From contig NSJL01000009.1 in assembly GCA_002634385.1 (NCBI GenBank), positions 1 through 64,000 of the forward strand: a stretch of DNA of 64,000 nt. Direction: 5' to 3'. The notes under the pieces were generated by a model. The model was not told the origin of the DNA, searched no databases, and was given only the letters and a program-made list of their open reading frames with translations. The DNA comes from Nitrospira sp. Lineage in GTDB: Bacteria; Nitrospirota; Thermodesulfovibrionia; Thermodesulfovibrionales; Dissulfurispiraceae. Positions 27,476 through 36,615 of this stretch are shown piece by piece. Each line of letters opens with the position of its first letter. Position 1 is the stretch's first letter. The position numbers and the translations under genes are program-made.

Positions 27476-28198
27476 ATGAACCTCATCGGCACATTCCTCA
27501 ATCTCCTTTTTCCTTCCCGCTGCCCTTCCTGCGACGGACCCTCCGCTTCCTCCCTTTCTCATCATCCCTTCTGTTCCGCCTGCTGGGAGGGAATAGAGCG
27601 CTATACGGCCCCTGCCTGCCTCCTGTGCGGAGTGCCCACCTCATCGTTCCATACCACCCGCTGCGCCTCCTGTATGAAGACGCCTCCTCCTTTTTCCAAG
27701 ACCCTTTTCTACGGCATCTATGACGGGACGCTGAAGGAGGCCATCCATCTCCTGAAATTCAGGGGCTTGAAAAGGCTGGCGCGCCCCCTGGGGCTCCTCC
27801 TCGCAACCCTTCCCCTCCCCCCTGCGCATGCCATTGTCCCTGTTCCCCTCCACAAGAAGAGGCTCCGGGAGCGGGAATTCAACCAGACGGCCCTTCTGGG
27901 GCGCTGGCTCTCGAAAGAGCGTGCTGTTCCCCTTCTTCCCGATGCTCTCAGGAAGACGCGCGAAACTCCGCATCAGACCGGGCGGGGCAGGGAGGAAAGG
28001 TTGAAGAATGTTCTGAACGCCTTCGACGTACCCGGCACGTCGGCCGGCCAGGTGGAGGGCAGGGATCTGTTGCTGCTGGACGACGTGATCACCACGGGGA
28101 CGACGGCGCGGGAATGCTCCAGGGCGCTGGCAAAAGCCGGGGCGAGAAGCGTTACCGTGGTCGCCCTGGCCCGCTCGCTGCCGCGGCAGCATCTCTGA
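27476..28198 (+). CDS. comF: ComF-family phosphoribosyltransferase-like protein
   Basis: A 240-aa protein. The N-terminal double zinc ribbon has four CxxC pairs (CPSC, CSAC, CLLC, CASC, residues about 16-62). The PRTase domain has the PRPP loop LLLDDVITTGTTA and the typical VPVPLHKKRLREREFNQ. ComF aids DNA uptake in competent bacteria; in others the role is unclear. Confidence 0.93.
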   Translation: MNLIGTFLNLLFPSRCPSCDGPSASSLSHHPFCSACWEGIERYTAPACLLCGVPTSSFHTTRCASCMKTPPPFSKTLFYGIYDGTLKEAIHLLKFRGLKRLARPLGLLLATLPLPPAHAIVPVPLHKKRLREREFNQTALLGRWLSKERAVPLLPDALRKTRETPHQTGRGREERLKNVLNAFDVPGTSAGQVEGRDLLLLDDVITTGTTARECSRALAKAGARSVTVVALARSLPRQHL

Positions 28199-28264
28199 AG
28201 GCAGGGGTGTGGCGGGCACGTGACTCTTGAAAAGGGCGCCGGTGAACTGCTATAGTAAAAGATT

Positions 28265-28349
28265 GCCGAAGTGGTGGAATTGGTAGACACGCACGTTTGA
28301 GGGGCGTGTGGGGCAACCTGTGCGGGTTCGAGTCCCGCCTTCGGCACCA
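28265..28349 (+). tRNA. tRNA-Leu (anticodon GAG)
   Basis: The acceptor GCCGAAG pairs with CTTCGGC. The D-loop AATTGGTAGA is seen, and the anticodon stem CACGT/GCGTG encloses TTGAGGG with anticodon GAG. There is a long class II variable arm (TGGGGCAACCTGTG), T-arm CGGGTTCGAGTCCCG, discriminator A and an encoded CCA. Confidence 0.97.
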
Positions 28350-28376
28350 TTCTTTGATTACCATCACTGATCTCCC

Positions 28377-28592
28377 CTAAGCATTGCCTGACCGGAGTAC
28401 AACGGTTGTACAGGTGTCGGAGCAAAATGAAAATGTCCTCATCGCCTCTCTCATTTGTAGTTGGCTCTTCATCATAACCGCCGTACAGTACGGGCAAATG
28501 CGGTATGAGCTGCTTGCCTCCTCTGGCTGATGTGGCGGTCTTTTCTCTTTCAATGGTTTAGCGGCCTGCAGAAGCTGCTCTGCCGCAAAAAA
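28377..28592 (-). other. Possible remnant of a small zinc-finger ORF
   Basis: An open minus-strand frame of 71 codons with no ATG. It ends RICPYCTAVMMK, then TFSFCSDTC and a TAG stop. The paired CxxC/CxxxC spacing looks like a zinc-binding module, and codon use is protein-like, but a TGA stop precedes it and no start is visible. It could be the 3' end of a decayed gene in the gap between tRNA-Leu and vapB (28350-28649), where I see nothing else. Confidence 0.3.
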
Positions 28593-28649
28593 TCATACTG
28601 CTCTTTTCTGATATACTATACATATAATAATAAGCGATAGGGAGGTATC

Positions 28650-28844
28650 GTGAAAACGACATTAAACATCCCCGAGGACCTGCTGAAAGAAGCAATGCAG
28701 GTATCCAAAAGCAGGACAAAGACAGAGGCGGTTATTGAAGGGCTCAGAGAGCTGATACGGCAAAGGAGGATCGAAAGAATCCTCTCCTCCGCCGGCAAGA
28801 TGGAATTTTCCGATACATGGGATGCGGCGCGGCATGGACGCTAA
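28650..28844 (+). CDS. VapB-type antitoxin
   Basis: A 64-aa protein beginning MKTTLNIPEDLLKEAM, a ribbon-helix-helix/DUF2191-type DNA-binding N-terminus (TKTEAVIEGLRELI), with a C-terminal toxin-binding tail. AGGGAGG lies before the ATG. Its 3' end overlaps the VapC start by 11 nt, the classic arrangement for an autoregulated toxin-antitoxin pair. Confidence 0.92.
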   Translation: MKTTLNIPEDLLKEAMQVSKSRTKTEAVIEGLRELIRQRRIERILSSAGKMEFSDTWDAARHGR

Positions 28845-29229
28845 AGTTCTTATCGATACTTCTGTCTGGATCACCTTCTTCAGAGGGAAGGACCCTGCAG
28901 TGATTGAACGTACCGCTGTTTTGCTGAAATCGGGAAGAGCCGTTTACACCGGCATTATTGCCCTCGAGCTTCTTAATGGAGCAAAGGGTCAAAAAGAGCT
29001 GCAGATCCTCGATGATACCTTTAGTGCCATGCAGGTCCTTCCGGTAAATGAAATGACCCATATCCGTGCCGGCAGGTTGGGAAATGGAATTGCACGAAAA
29101 GGATATACTTTAGGCACAGTTGATCTGTTGATCGCTCAGGCCGCAATAGAAAGCGGCGTATCCCTATGGACCTATGATGAACACTTCAGTGTGATAGCAG
29201 AACACAGCACGCTTCAGCTTTTAAAATGA
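28834..29229 (+). CDS. vapC: VapC-type PIN-domain toxin
   Basis: A 131-aa PIN-domain ribonuclease. The acidic residues are in LIDTSVWITFF (Asp), GIIALELL (Glu), GTVDLLIAQAA (Asp) and LWTYDEHF (Asp). All four catalytic positions are present, so it should be active. VapC toxins cleave tRNA or rRNA when freed from VapB. The ATG at 28834 is preferred over 28822 because MDAKVLIDTS is the usual VapC start. Confidence 0.93.
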   Translation: MDAKVLIDTSVWITFFRGKDPAVIERTAVLLKSGRAVYTGIIALELLNGAKGQKELQILDDTFSAMQVLPVNEMTHIRAGRLGNGIARKGYTLGTVDLLIAQAAIESGVSLWTYDEHFSVIAEHSTLQLLK

Positions 29230-29277
29230 TTCACCCCGTCAACTACTGCGAAAGAAGTTCAATAAGACCAAATAAAC

Positions 29278-29430
29278 TCATTTTTTCTTCTCGTCCTCGT
29301 CGTCCAGCATGCGGTATTTCGGCCCTTCCGGATCGTCATACTGGCCGCTCTTTGCGGCCCACATGAAGAAGAGCCATGCCCCGATGCCGAGGATAAGGGA
29401 AAGAAAGATCAGGAAATATAATGTCCACAT
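29278..29430 (-). CDS. ccoS: CcoS, cbb3 oxidase maturation protein
   Basis: A 50-aa protein, MWTLYFLIFLSLILG with one membrane helix, then AAKSGQYDDPEGPKYRML, the signature CcoS tail, and an acidic-basic end. It starts 39 nt after the ccoI stop, the normal order. CcoS is needed for cofactor insertion into cbb3 oxidase. The gene is too short for most ORF cut-offs. Confidence 0.93.
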   Translation of the reverse strand: MWTLYFLIFLSLILGIGAWLFFMWAAKSGQYDDPEGPKYRMLDDEDEKKK

Positions 29431-29469
29431 ACTCTGCCTCTCTTCAGTTGTGTCTTCCCTGCCGCTTTC

Positions 29470-31929
29470 TTACCCATTACCGATCCGTTTGATCCGCAGC
29501 GAGTTGAGTACCACGGCCAGGGAGCTGGCGGCCATGGCCCCTGCCGCGACAATGGGGTGCAGCGTTCCCGACACCGCGAGGGGAATAGCCACCACATTGT
29601 AAAAAAAGGCCCAGAAGATATTCTGCTTGATGATGGAATAAGTGCGTGCGGACAGGTGCAGGAAGTACGGGATGAGCCGCAGGTCATTTCGCACCAGAAC
29701 CGCGTCGGCGCTTTCCATGGCGATATCCGTTCCCCTGCCCATGGCAACTCCCACCAGCGCCTCCGTGAGGGCAGGGGCGTCATTGATACCGTCCCCCACC
29801 ATCATGACCTTGCCGCCCTTCTCCCGGATCCCCGCGATGACCTCCCGTTTCTTTTCCGGCGAAGCCTCGGATACGGCTTCCTCAATGCCGGCCGAAGAGG
29901 CGACGGCATCGGTGGTGATCCTGTTGTCTCCGCTTGCCAGGAAGACCGCCGTGTTCTTCTTTTTGAGGCCGGCAATTACCTCTGCAGCCTCTTCCCTGAC
30001 GACGTCCGAGACGATGAAAAGGGCCCTTGCCTTCCCCTCCCATCCCATGAGGATCACCGTATCTCCTTTCCCCTCATGGCGGCGGGCGACCTCTTCGATG
30101 TCCGGGACAGGAACGCCGTTCTCCTGCATCAGGGCTCTGTTGCCGATCACCACCTTCCTGTTTTCCACTATTCCCTCAATCCCCCTCCCTGGGAGAGCCC
30201 TGAAGTCCGAAACAGGAAGGAGGGTTTCCTCCGCTGCCCTGGTGATGGCGCGCCCGATACTGTGCCCGGAGAGGCTTTCGAGGGATGCCGCGAGGGAGAG
30301 GATGCGCTCCCTGTCCTGCCCGGGATCGAGGACGAGGATCTCTTTCAGGGTGGGCTCTCCCACCGTAATGGTCCCCGTCTTATCGAAGAGCACATGGGTA
30401 AGGCCGCTCGTATTCTCGATGACCTCCCCTCCCCTGACCAGTATCCCCTTTGCCGAGGCGAGGGAGGTAAAGAGGAGGACGGCGAGGGGGGTTGCAAGTC
30501 CCAGGCTGCAGGGACAGGCGATGACCAGGACCGAAATCCCGGCCATGAGGGCGGAGTGGGAGGGTGCTCCCTCTGCGAGATACCCTGCCACGGTGGCAAG
30601 GGCGATAAGGAGGATGGCGGGGACGAAGAGGCCCACGATCCTGTCGGCAAGCTGCTGGATCCGGGGTTTCCGCGCCTGTGCGTCCTCCACCGCCCGGATG
30701 ATGCCCGCCAGCACGGTGTCCTTTCCGGTCCGCGTCACCTCGAAGGAGAGGGTGCCGAAGAGGTTCACGCTTCCCCCCACCACCTCACGGCCCGGGGTCT
30801 TGGCCACCGGTTTCGATTCCCCGGTGATAAGGGACTCATCCACTTCCGAGCCGCCGCTGACGACCACTCCGTCCAAAGGGACTTTCTCTCCGGGGAGCAC
30901 CTGCAGCAGGTCTCCGACGGATACGGAGGAGAGGGGGACCCTTTCGCTCTCCGGTACGACCGTACCCTCCCCGGATAGTCCGCTCTCCGGAATGCCCTTC
31001 AGCAGCCTCCGCGCCTCCTTCGGGCTCAACTCAGACAGCCTTTCAATGGCTTCTGAGGCCCTTCCCTTTGCGGTCGCCTCGATATACCTCCCGAGGAGGA
31101 TAAGAGTGATGATCATCGCCGCCGTATCGAAGTAGACCGCCCCTCCGACAGCCATTTGATAGACGCTGTACACGAAAGCGGACCCGGCGCCCAGGGTGAT
31201 CAGGGAATCCATGGTGAAATGAAGACGCCGCAGGCCGATCAAGGTGTTCCTGAGAAAGGGCATTCCCGAATAAAAGAGGACGGGGAGTGTCAGGAGCAGG
31301 GCGATCATCTCGAGGAGAAACTTTATCGAGGGCTCTATCCCCTGGAAATACCCGGCGTACAGGGCAACGGAATAGATCATGAGCTGGGACGAGAGAAACC
31401 CTGCGGTGCCGAACCGCACCAGGAGGTCACGGGTCTCCGCCTTGCGGGCCCTGAAGTGCTCGGATTCGGAGTAGGGACGCGGCTGATAGCCGATGGAAAC
31501 GATCCGGGAGAGAATCCTGTCGAGACCGATACGATCCGGGTTCCAGCGTATACGCGCCCGGTGGATTGCATAGTTCACCCGCGCATACGCGACTCCGTCC
31601 GTCCTCCCCAGTATCTTCTCATTGAGCCAGACGCAGGAGGCGCAGCGGATGCCGTCGATGAGAATATCCAGCTCCTTTTCTCCTCCGACGTCCCGCACCT
31701 GCTCGGCAAAGGGGCGGAGATCGACTCCCTTTTTCAGGACCGCCGGCACCCCTGCGTCGCTCCATTTCCGCTTCTCGTAAAAGTCGTCCAGGCCCTCCGC
31801 ATGGATGAGGGTATAAATCCCCCTGCATCCATGACAGCAGAAGACATGGGTCTGTCCGTCCCTGTCGTCGTACACCGCATCTTTCTCGGGAAAGCCCAGC
31901 AGGCAGTGATCACAATGCAACGATGCCAT
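29470..31929 (-). CDS. ccoI: CcoI-type Cu+-transporting P1B ATPase
   Basis: About 819 aa from the chosen ATG. An N-terminal CDHC and FCCHGC metal region is followed by a heavy-metal domain with CASC (DGIRCASCVW). Eight membrane helices include the transport motif CPC (VIACPCSLGLATP). The phosphorylation site is DKTGT, with TGES and GDGINDAPAL. It delivers copper for cbb3-type oxidase assembly. An upstream in-frame start adds 34 residues of poor character. No ccoNOP genes are in the window. Confidence 0.93.
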   Translation of the reverse strand: MASLHCDHCLLGFPEKDAVYDDRDGQTHVFCCHGCRGIYTLIHAEGLDDFYEKRKWSDAGVPAVLKKGVDLRPFAEQVRDVGGEKELDILIDGIRCASCVWLNEKILGRTDGVAYARVNYAIHRARIRWNPDRIGLDRILSRIVSIGYQPRPYSESEHFRARKAETRDLLVRFGTAGFLSSQLMIYSVALYAGYFQGIEPSIKFLLEMIALLLTLPVLFYSGMPFLRNTLIGLRRLHFTMDSLITLGAGSAFVYSVYQMAVGGAVYFDTAAMIITLILLGRYIEATAKGRASEAIERLSELSPKEARRLLKGIPESGLSGEGTVVPESERVPLSSVSVGDLLQVLPGEKVPLDGVVVSGGSEVDESLITGESKPVAKTPGREVVGGSVNLFGTLSFEVTRTGKDTVLAGIIRAVEDAQARKPRIQQLADRIVGLFVPAILLIALATVAGYLAEGAPSHSALMAGISVLVIACPCSLGLATPLAVLLFTSLASAKGILVRGGEVIENTSGLTHVLFDKTGTITVGEPTLKEILVLDPGQDRERILSLAASLESLSGHSIGRAITRAAEETLLPVSDFRALPGRGIEGIVENRKVVIGNRALMQENGVPVPDIEEVARRHEGKGDTVILMGWEGKARALFIVSDVVREEAAEVIAGLKKKNTAVFLASGDNRITTDAVASSAGIEEAVSEASPEKKREVIAGIREKGGKVMMVGDGINDAPALTEALVGVAMGRGTDIAMESADAVLVRNDLRLIPYFLHLSARTYSIIKQNIFWAFFYNVVAIPLAVSGTLHPIVAAGAMAASSLAVVLNSLRIKRIGNG

Positions 31930-32196
31930 ACCTGATATTGTGACACGGAGATCCGGAAATTTACAAAACGGGAGGAGAGAGGAACCTGCCTCTCCTTCTT
32001 CCGGGAGCAAGATTTGCCTGAGAAAAGGCACGAAAAGCCGCTAAATTCCGGAACCGGAGCTTCCCGCGGACAGGTATAATTTGAGTAAGAACCCGGTATC
32101 TCCCCGTTGCGCAGCGCCCTACCACTTCCCCTTCCCGAGGCGGGGACTTTATTAACTTTATCTCTTTCACCACTCAACCAGTCAAGGAGGCGAAAC

Positions 32197-33324
32197 ATGA
32201 AACGGACCGTGCTATCGGTAATGGGTATTTTTCTCTTTTTCTGCTTGCTCACCACTGCTTCTCATGCTGCAACCGTGGAGGTGATGGTACAGGATTTCTC
32301 CTTCTCTCCTTCCACTCTCACCGTCAATGTAGGAGATACGGTGCGCTGGATGAATATCGGGGGCTCCCATGCAGCAATCAGCGGAGCGAATTGTACTGCA
32401 GACGGCAGGTGGAATTCGGGCGTGCTCGAAATGGGCCAGAGCTTTACGGTAACGTTTGATGAGCCGGGGACCTTTCCCTATTTCAGCCCCTCCGGGTGCG
32501 TCAGCGGAATGACAGGCACTGTAACGGTCACCTCTCCCACTAATTCTCTTCTTTCCGTCGAGAGGGCGGGCACCGGCAGTGCCGAGGTATCAAGCGCACC
32601 GGCGGGCATCCTCTGCGGGGCGGACTGTTCGGAATCCTATCCCACCGGGACCCGGATTACCCTCACCGTCTCCCCCATCCCGGGAACCCGGTTTACCGGG
32701 TGGTCGGGTGCCTGCAAGAACACCAATCCCGTCTGTGTTGTGCACCTGACTTCGGATAAAGATGCCACGGCGCATTTTATCACGGAGGGCGGCGGGACCT
32801 TCGACGATATACCGGAGAATTACTGGGCTGATGATTATATCGAGGCCATGCACAACAACGGGCTTACCACGGGGTGCGGAAGCGGGAATTATTGCCCCGA
32901 GGAGGTGGTGACGCGGGGGCAGATGGCGGCCTTTCTCGTACGGGCACGGTACGGGGAGAACTTCAACTATTTCACCACCCCCTATTTCAGTGATGTCGAG
33001 CCCTCAAATGACTTCTTCAGATACATACAGAAACTGAAGGAGGACGGCATCACAAAAGTTGAGGATGTCTATGGCGTTGCCGACCATGTCACCCGTGCCC
33101 AGATGGCGGCCTTCCTCGTCAGGACGAAATATGGTGACACCTTCACCTACTCCACTACTCCTTACTTTTCGGATGTTCCGGCAGACCACCCCTACTTCTC
33201 CTACGTACAGAGGCTGAAGGATGATGGTATCACCGCGGTGGACGGCACCTATGACCCTGATGGGCTGGTCACCCGTTCACAGATGGCGGCGTTCATGTCG
33301 CGGGCCTTCCTGGAGATGCAGTAA
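32197..33324 (+). CDS. Cupredoxin-like SLH protein 1, copper ligands lost
   Basis: A 375-aa protein: signal peptide 1-24, plastocyanin-like domain (VNVGDTVRWMN), a Cys-paired beta-repeat (about 120-195) and three SLH repeats (VVTRGQMAAFL). Compared with its two downstream paralogs, the Cys and His ligands of the type 1 copper site are replaced (YFSPSGCVSGM against YFCIPHCGIGM). So it probably binds no blue copper. SLH repeats anchor it to the envelope surface. AAGGAGG lies before the ATG. First of three tandem paralogs. Confidence 0.88.
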   Translation: MKRTVLSVMGIFLFFCLLTTASHAATVEVMVQDFSFSPSTLTVNVGDTVRWMNIGGSHAAISGANCTADGRWNSGVLEMGQSFTVTFDEPGTFPYFSPSGCVSGMTGTVTVTSPTNSLLSVERAGTGSAEVSSAPAGILCGADCSESYPTGTRITLTVSPIPGTRFTGWSGACKNTNPVCVVHLTSDKDATAHFITEGGGTFDDIPENYWADDYIEAMHNNGLTTGCGSGNYCPEEVVTRGQMAAFLVRARYGENFNYFTTPYFSDVEPSNDFFRYIQKLKEDGITKVEDVYGVADHVTRAQMAAFLVRTKYGDTFTYSTTPYFSDVPADHPYFSYVQRLKDDGITAVDGTYDPDGLVTRSQMAAFMSRAFLEMQ

Positions 33325-33446
33325 AGAAGGAGGGGTCCGGGACGGGAATAATGATGCCCACACCGTGATTCCGCGGCGCTCCCGTGCCTTCCGGCGGCGG
33401 GGAGCGGAAGGTGGGGAAACCGGATGCCGGTACTACGGAGGGTACA

Positions 33447-34577
33447 ATGAATCGCGGAAAAGCGATTATCGTGGCAATTGTGTGCTTTCTGCTGGCGGGA
33501 GCTGATTCCCGTGCGGCGACGGTGGAAGTATCAATGCAGGATTTCTCCTTCACGCCGCAGACGATCTCCATCAATGTCGGTGATACGGTGCAATGGACCA
33601 ACAATGGAGGGTCCCATACCACCACCAGTGGAAGCAACTGCACTGCAGACGGCACGTGGAATTCGGGCTTGCTGGGGCAGGGCCAGAGCTTTTCCCACAC
33701 TTTTACCGAAGCGGGGACTTTCCCGTATTTCTGCATCCCCCATTGCGGGATCGGGATGACCGGAACAGTCGTGGTCGCTGCGGCTCCCGCCCCCACCGCC
33801 CTCCTCACCGTTACGAAAGCGGGGGTGGGCGAGGTAACCGTGACCAGCTCTCCTGCCGGCATATCCTGCGGAACCGACTGCACGGAGACCTATCCCGTCG
33901 ACACCGCGGTCACCCTTACCGCCACTGCGGCCCCGGGGACGACCTTTACCGGGTGGTCGGGAGCGTGCAAGAACAACGATACCGCCTGCATGGTCACGCT
34001 GACCGCCGAGACGCTTGTGACCGCCCATTCCCTTGCAACGAACACCTCGACTTTCGGCGATGTCCCCCCGGGCTACTGGGCGGGGAACTACATCGAGGTC
34101 CTGCACAATAACAGCCTGACCTTGGGGTGCGGGGGCGGAAATTTCTGTCCCGAGAGTGTGGTGACGCGGGGGCAGATGGCCGCTTTTATTGTGCGGGCAC
34201 GGCACGGGGAGGATTTCAACTACATGACCACGCCTTTTTTCAGCGATGTACCTCCGGAAGACGGGTTTTTCAAGTACGTACAGAAACTGAAGGAAGAGGG
34301 TATTACCAAGGTAAACGATGTCTATGGCGTCAACGACAACGTGACACGGGGGGAGGTGGCCGTCTTTCTGGTAAGGGCAAAACATGGCGACACCTTCGTT
34401 TTCTCCCCTATCCCCCATTTCTCCGATGTCCCGGTGGACCATCCCTTTTTCTCGTATATTCAAAGGCTGAAGGACGACACTATCACCACGGTGGCAGACA
34501 CCTATGGTCCCGACGAGCTGGTAACGCGGGCACAGGTGGCCGCCTTTCTGGGGAGGGCTTTCCTGGGAATGCAGTAA
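33447..34577 (+). CDS. Cupredoxin-SLH protein 2
   Basis: A 376-aa secreted protein with the same order as its neighbours: signal peptide, cupredoxin, beta-repeat, three SLH. The copper ligands look intact: His in GGSHTTTSG, Cys-His-Met in FCIPHCGIGM. It is probably an extracytoplasmic electron carrier or copper-binding protein fixed to the cell surface. I chose the ATG at 33447 (ACGGAGGG ribosome site, MNRGKAIIVAIV signal peptide) over an upstream start. Confidence 0.9.
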   Translation: MNRGKAIIVAIVCFLLAGADSRAATVEVSMQDFSFTPQTISINVGDTVQWTNNGGSHTTTSGSNCTADGTWNSGLLGQGQSFSHTFTEAGTFPYFCIPHCGIGMTGTVVVAAAPAPTALLTVTKAGVGEVTVTSSPAGISCGTDCTETYPVDTAVTLTATAAPGTTFTGWSGACKNNDTACMVTLTAETLVTAHSLATNTSTFGDVPPGYWAGNYIEVLHNNSLTLGCGGGNFCPESVVTRGQMAAFIVRARHGEDFNYMTTPFFSDVPPEDGFFKYVQKLKEEGITKVNDVYGVNDNVTRGEVAVFLVRAKHGDTFVFSPIPHFSDVPVDHPFFSYIQRLKDDTITTVADTYGPDELVTRAQVAAFLGRAFLGMQ

Positions 34578-34605
34578 GATACGGTATAAAAGAAAAAGCG
34601 CGTAC

Positions 34606-34636
34606 AAAGGGCAGAGGCATCTCTGCCCTTTTTTTC
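34606..34636 (+). terminator. Intrinsic terminator after cupredoxin-SLH 2
   Basis: AAAGGGCAGAG, loop GCAT, CTCTGCCCTTT: a perfect 11-bp stem running into a T-tract. It separates paralogs 1-2 from paralog 3. Confidence 0.92.
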
Positions 34637-34769
34637 CTCCCTTGTTCTTTAAAACGTGATATCATGGAAAAGACATCCGGAAAGGAAGGGGTGCCTTTTG
34701 GGTTGCCGGCGGCTGAAGAGGCCGCAGGGCCAAAGTCGCCAGGAGTAACAACGAAAAGGGAGGTTTCCA

Positions 34770-35894
34770 ATGAGACGTTTTATGAGATCGATTGTTTTTG
34801 CGGTTCTGTGTATCGCTGCGGCATCTATTCCCGTCCATGGAGCGACAGTGGATATATCGATGCAGAGCCTTTCCTTCAGTCCCTCCTCCGTCACCATCAA
34901 TGTCGGTGATACGGTGCGGTGGACCAACAGCCAGGGTACCCACACCACCACCAGCGGGTCGAACTGCACTGCCGACGGACAATGGAACTCCGGCCTCCTG
35001 TCGCAGGGCCAGACATACAGCGTTACTTTCAATACCCCCGGTACCTATTCCTACTTCTGCATTCCCCATTGCTCGGCGGGAATGACGGGGACTGTCATTG
35101 TCAGCCAGTCCTCCGCGCTCCTGACGGTGAGCAAGTCCGGCACCGGAAGCCTCACCGTGACGAGCTCCCCTGCGGGAATCGACTGCGGGACGGACTGCAC
35201 GGAGACGTACACCTTGGATACCGCGGTCATCCTCACCGCGACCGCCGACTCGGGCACGACCTTTACCGGATGGTCCGGCGCCTGCGAGAACAACAGCACG
35301 ACCTGCAATGTAACCATGAGCGCGGATACCTCGGTCACTGCCCATTACCTGATTTCCGATACCTCCTCCTTCGGCGATGTCTCCACCGGGAGCGTCTATT
35401 GGCCCTACATAGAAGCCATCTACAATAACAGCATCACGGTGGGGTGCGGGAGCGGAAACTACTGCCCGTCAAGCAGCGTGACGCGGGGGCAGATGGCCGC
35501 CTTTATCACACGTTCGCTTTATGGAGAGGACTTTTCGTATACCCTTGAACCCTATTTTTCCGATGTCCCGGAAACCAACGGGTATTTCAAGTACGTGCAG
35601 AAACTGAAGGACGCCGGGATCACTACGGTTACCGGTACGTACCTCGTGGATAGCGAGGTGACGCGGGGGCAGATGGCCGCCTTTATCGTCAGGTCGCTCT
35701 ATGGGGAGGACTTTTCGTATACCCTTGAACCCTATTTTTCCGATGTCCCGTCTGACCACAACTTCTTCAAGTATGTCCAGAAGCTGAAGGATGTTGCGAT
35801 TACCGTCGTTACCGGTACCTACGGGGTGGACACCGTCGTGACCCGCGAGCAGATGGCGGCTTTTCTTGCGCGGGGCTTCCTGGGGATGCAGTAG
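34770..35894 (+). CDS. Cupredoxin-SLH protein 3
   Basis: A 374-aa protein with a signal peptide (about 1-25, ending VHGA), a cupredoxin with intact ligands (His in GTHTTTSG, FCIPHCSAGM), a beta-repeat (about 120-195) and three SLH repeats. Two of the SLH repeats share an identical 45-bp DNA stretch. It lies after a terminator, so it has its own promoter. GGGAGG lies before the ATG. The role is as for paralog 2; the partner is unknown. Confidence 0.9.
   Translation: MRRFMRSIVFAVLCIAAASIPVHGATVDISMQSLSFSPSSVTINVGDTVRWTNSQGTHTTTSGSNCTADGQWNSGLLSQGQTYSVTFNTPGTYSYFCIPHCSAGMTGTVIVSQSSALLTVSKSGTGSLTVTSSPAGIDCGTDCTETYTLDTAVILTATADSGTTFTGWSGACENNSTTCNVTMSADTSVTAHYLISDTSSFGDVSTGSVYWPYIEAIYNNSITVGCGSGNYCPSSSVTRGQMAAFITRSLYGEDFSYTLEPYFSDVPETNGYFKYVQKLKDAGITTVTGTYLVDSEVTRGQMAAFIVRSLYGEDFSYTLEPYFSDVPSDHNFFKYVQKLKDVAITVVTGTYGVDTVVTREQMAAFLARGFLGMQ
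35526..35570 (+). repeat. Intragenic 45-bp direct repeat, copy 1
   Basis: Identical to 35706-35750, 180 bp (60 codons) downstream in the same gene. It encodes EDFSYTLEPYFSDVP in both SLH repeats. DNA-level identity points to recent duplication or gene conversion. Confidence 0.95.
35706..35750 (+). repeat. Intragenic 45-bp direct repeat, copy 2
   Basis: Second copy of the repeat at 35526-35570. Confidence 0.95.
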
Positions 35895-35908
35895 CGAAAG
35901 AGCACGAC

Positions 35909-36550
35909 CTACCTCTTCAGGAGGCGGATGGAGCTCCGGGCATGGAGGATGCAGCCCTTTCTCTCGAGGTCCCTCAGAAGCCTGCTCACCACCTCGCGGG
36001 AGGTGCCGAGGTCGTTGGCGATTTTCTGGTGGGTGGTATGCACAATTCCCTCTTCCGCCTTCTCGGTGAGATAGGCGAGGATCCTTTCGTCCATCCTCCC
36101 GAAGGCGACCTCCTCCACCAGTGCCATCACCGCCACCAACCGTTCGCTGAGAAGGGAGAAGATGAAGTCCCTCATCTCCTCATGGCGGGCGATCATCCTG
36201 CGGAATGCGTCGGAGGGAAGGAGCAGCATCTCGCCGCCTTCCGTGGAGTACGCATGGGCAGGATACGGCTTTTCTGAAAGAATACAGGAGGCGTTGAGAA
36301 TGCAGGTTTCGCCGCGCCCTATCTCATACAGGGTGATCTCACGGCCGCTGTCGCCTGACTTGTACACACGTATGCTGCCCGAGAGGAGGAAGGCGATGCC
36401 CGAGCAGGAGTCCCCTTCGGAATAGATGAGAGTGTCTCCGGGGAGGGGTAAACGGCGTGAGGCGGAAAGGATATCCTCGATGAGGGAAGGGGAGGCATCC
36501 CGGAAGAGGGTGAACGTCTCGCGGAAAATGTTTATTGAAACAGGTTCCAT
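35909..36550 (-). CDS. Crp/Fnr-family transcriptional regulator
   Basis: About 213 aa: an N-terminal cyclic-nucleotide-binding fold (GIAFLLSGSIRVYKSG, GRGETCILNASCIL) and a C-terminal Crp helix-turn-helix (TTHQKIANDLGTSREVVSRLLRDLE). The cysteines in CILNASCIL are in the ligand pocket, not the Fnr iron-sulfur pattern, so the effector may be redox or heme. The start at 36550 avoids overlap with the next gene. It faces the cupredoxin gene convergently. Confidence 0.88.
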   Translation of the reverse strand: MEPVSINIFRETFTLFRDASPSLIEDILSASRRLPLPGDTLIYSEGDSCSGIAFLLSGSIRVYKSGDSGREITLYEIGRGETCILNASCILSEKPYPAHAYSTEGGEMLLLPSDAFRRMIARHEEMRDFIFSLLSERLVAVMALVEEVAFGRMDERILAYLTEKAEEGIVHTTHQKIANDLGTSREVVSRLLRDLERKGCILHARSSIRLLKR

Positions 36551-36615
36551 TTTGTCTACTCTATACTGCGGAGAGAAAAGAATCAAGTCCCCGGAGTGCA
36601 ATCTGTCCCCGGGGA

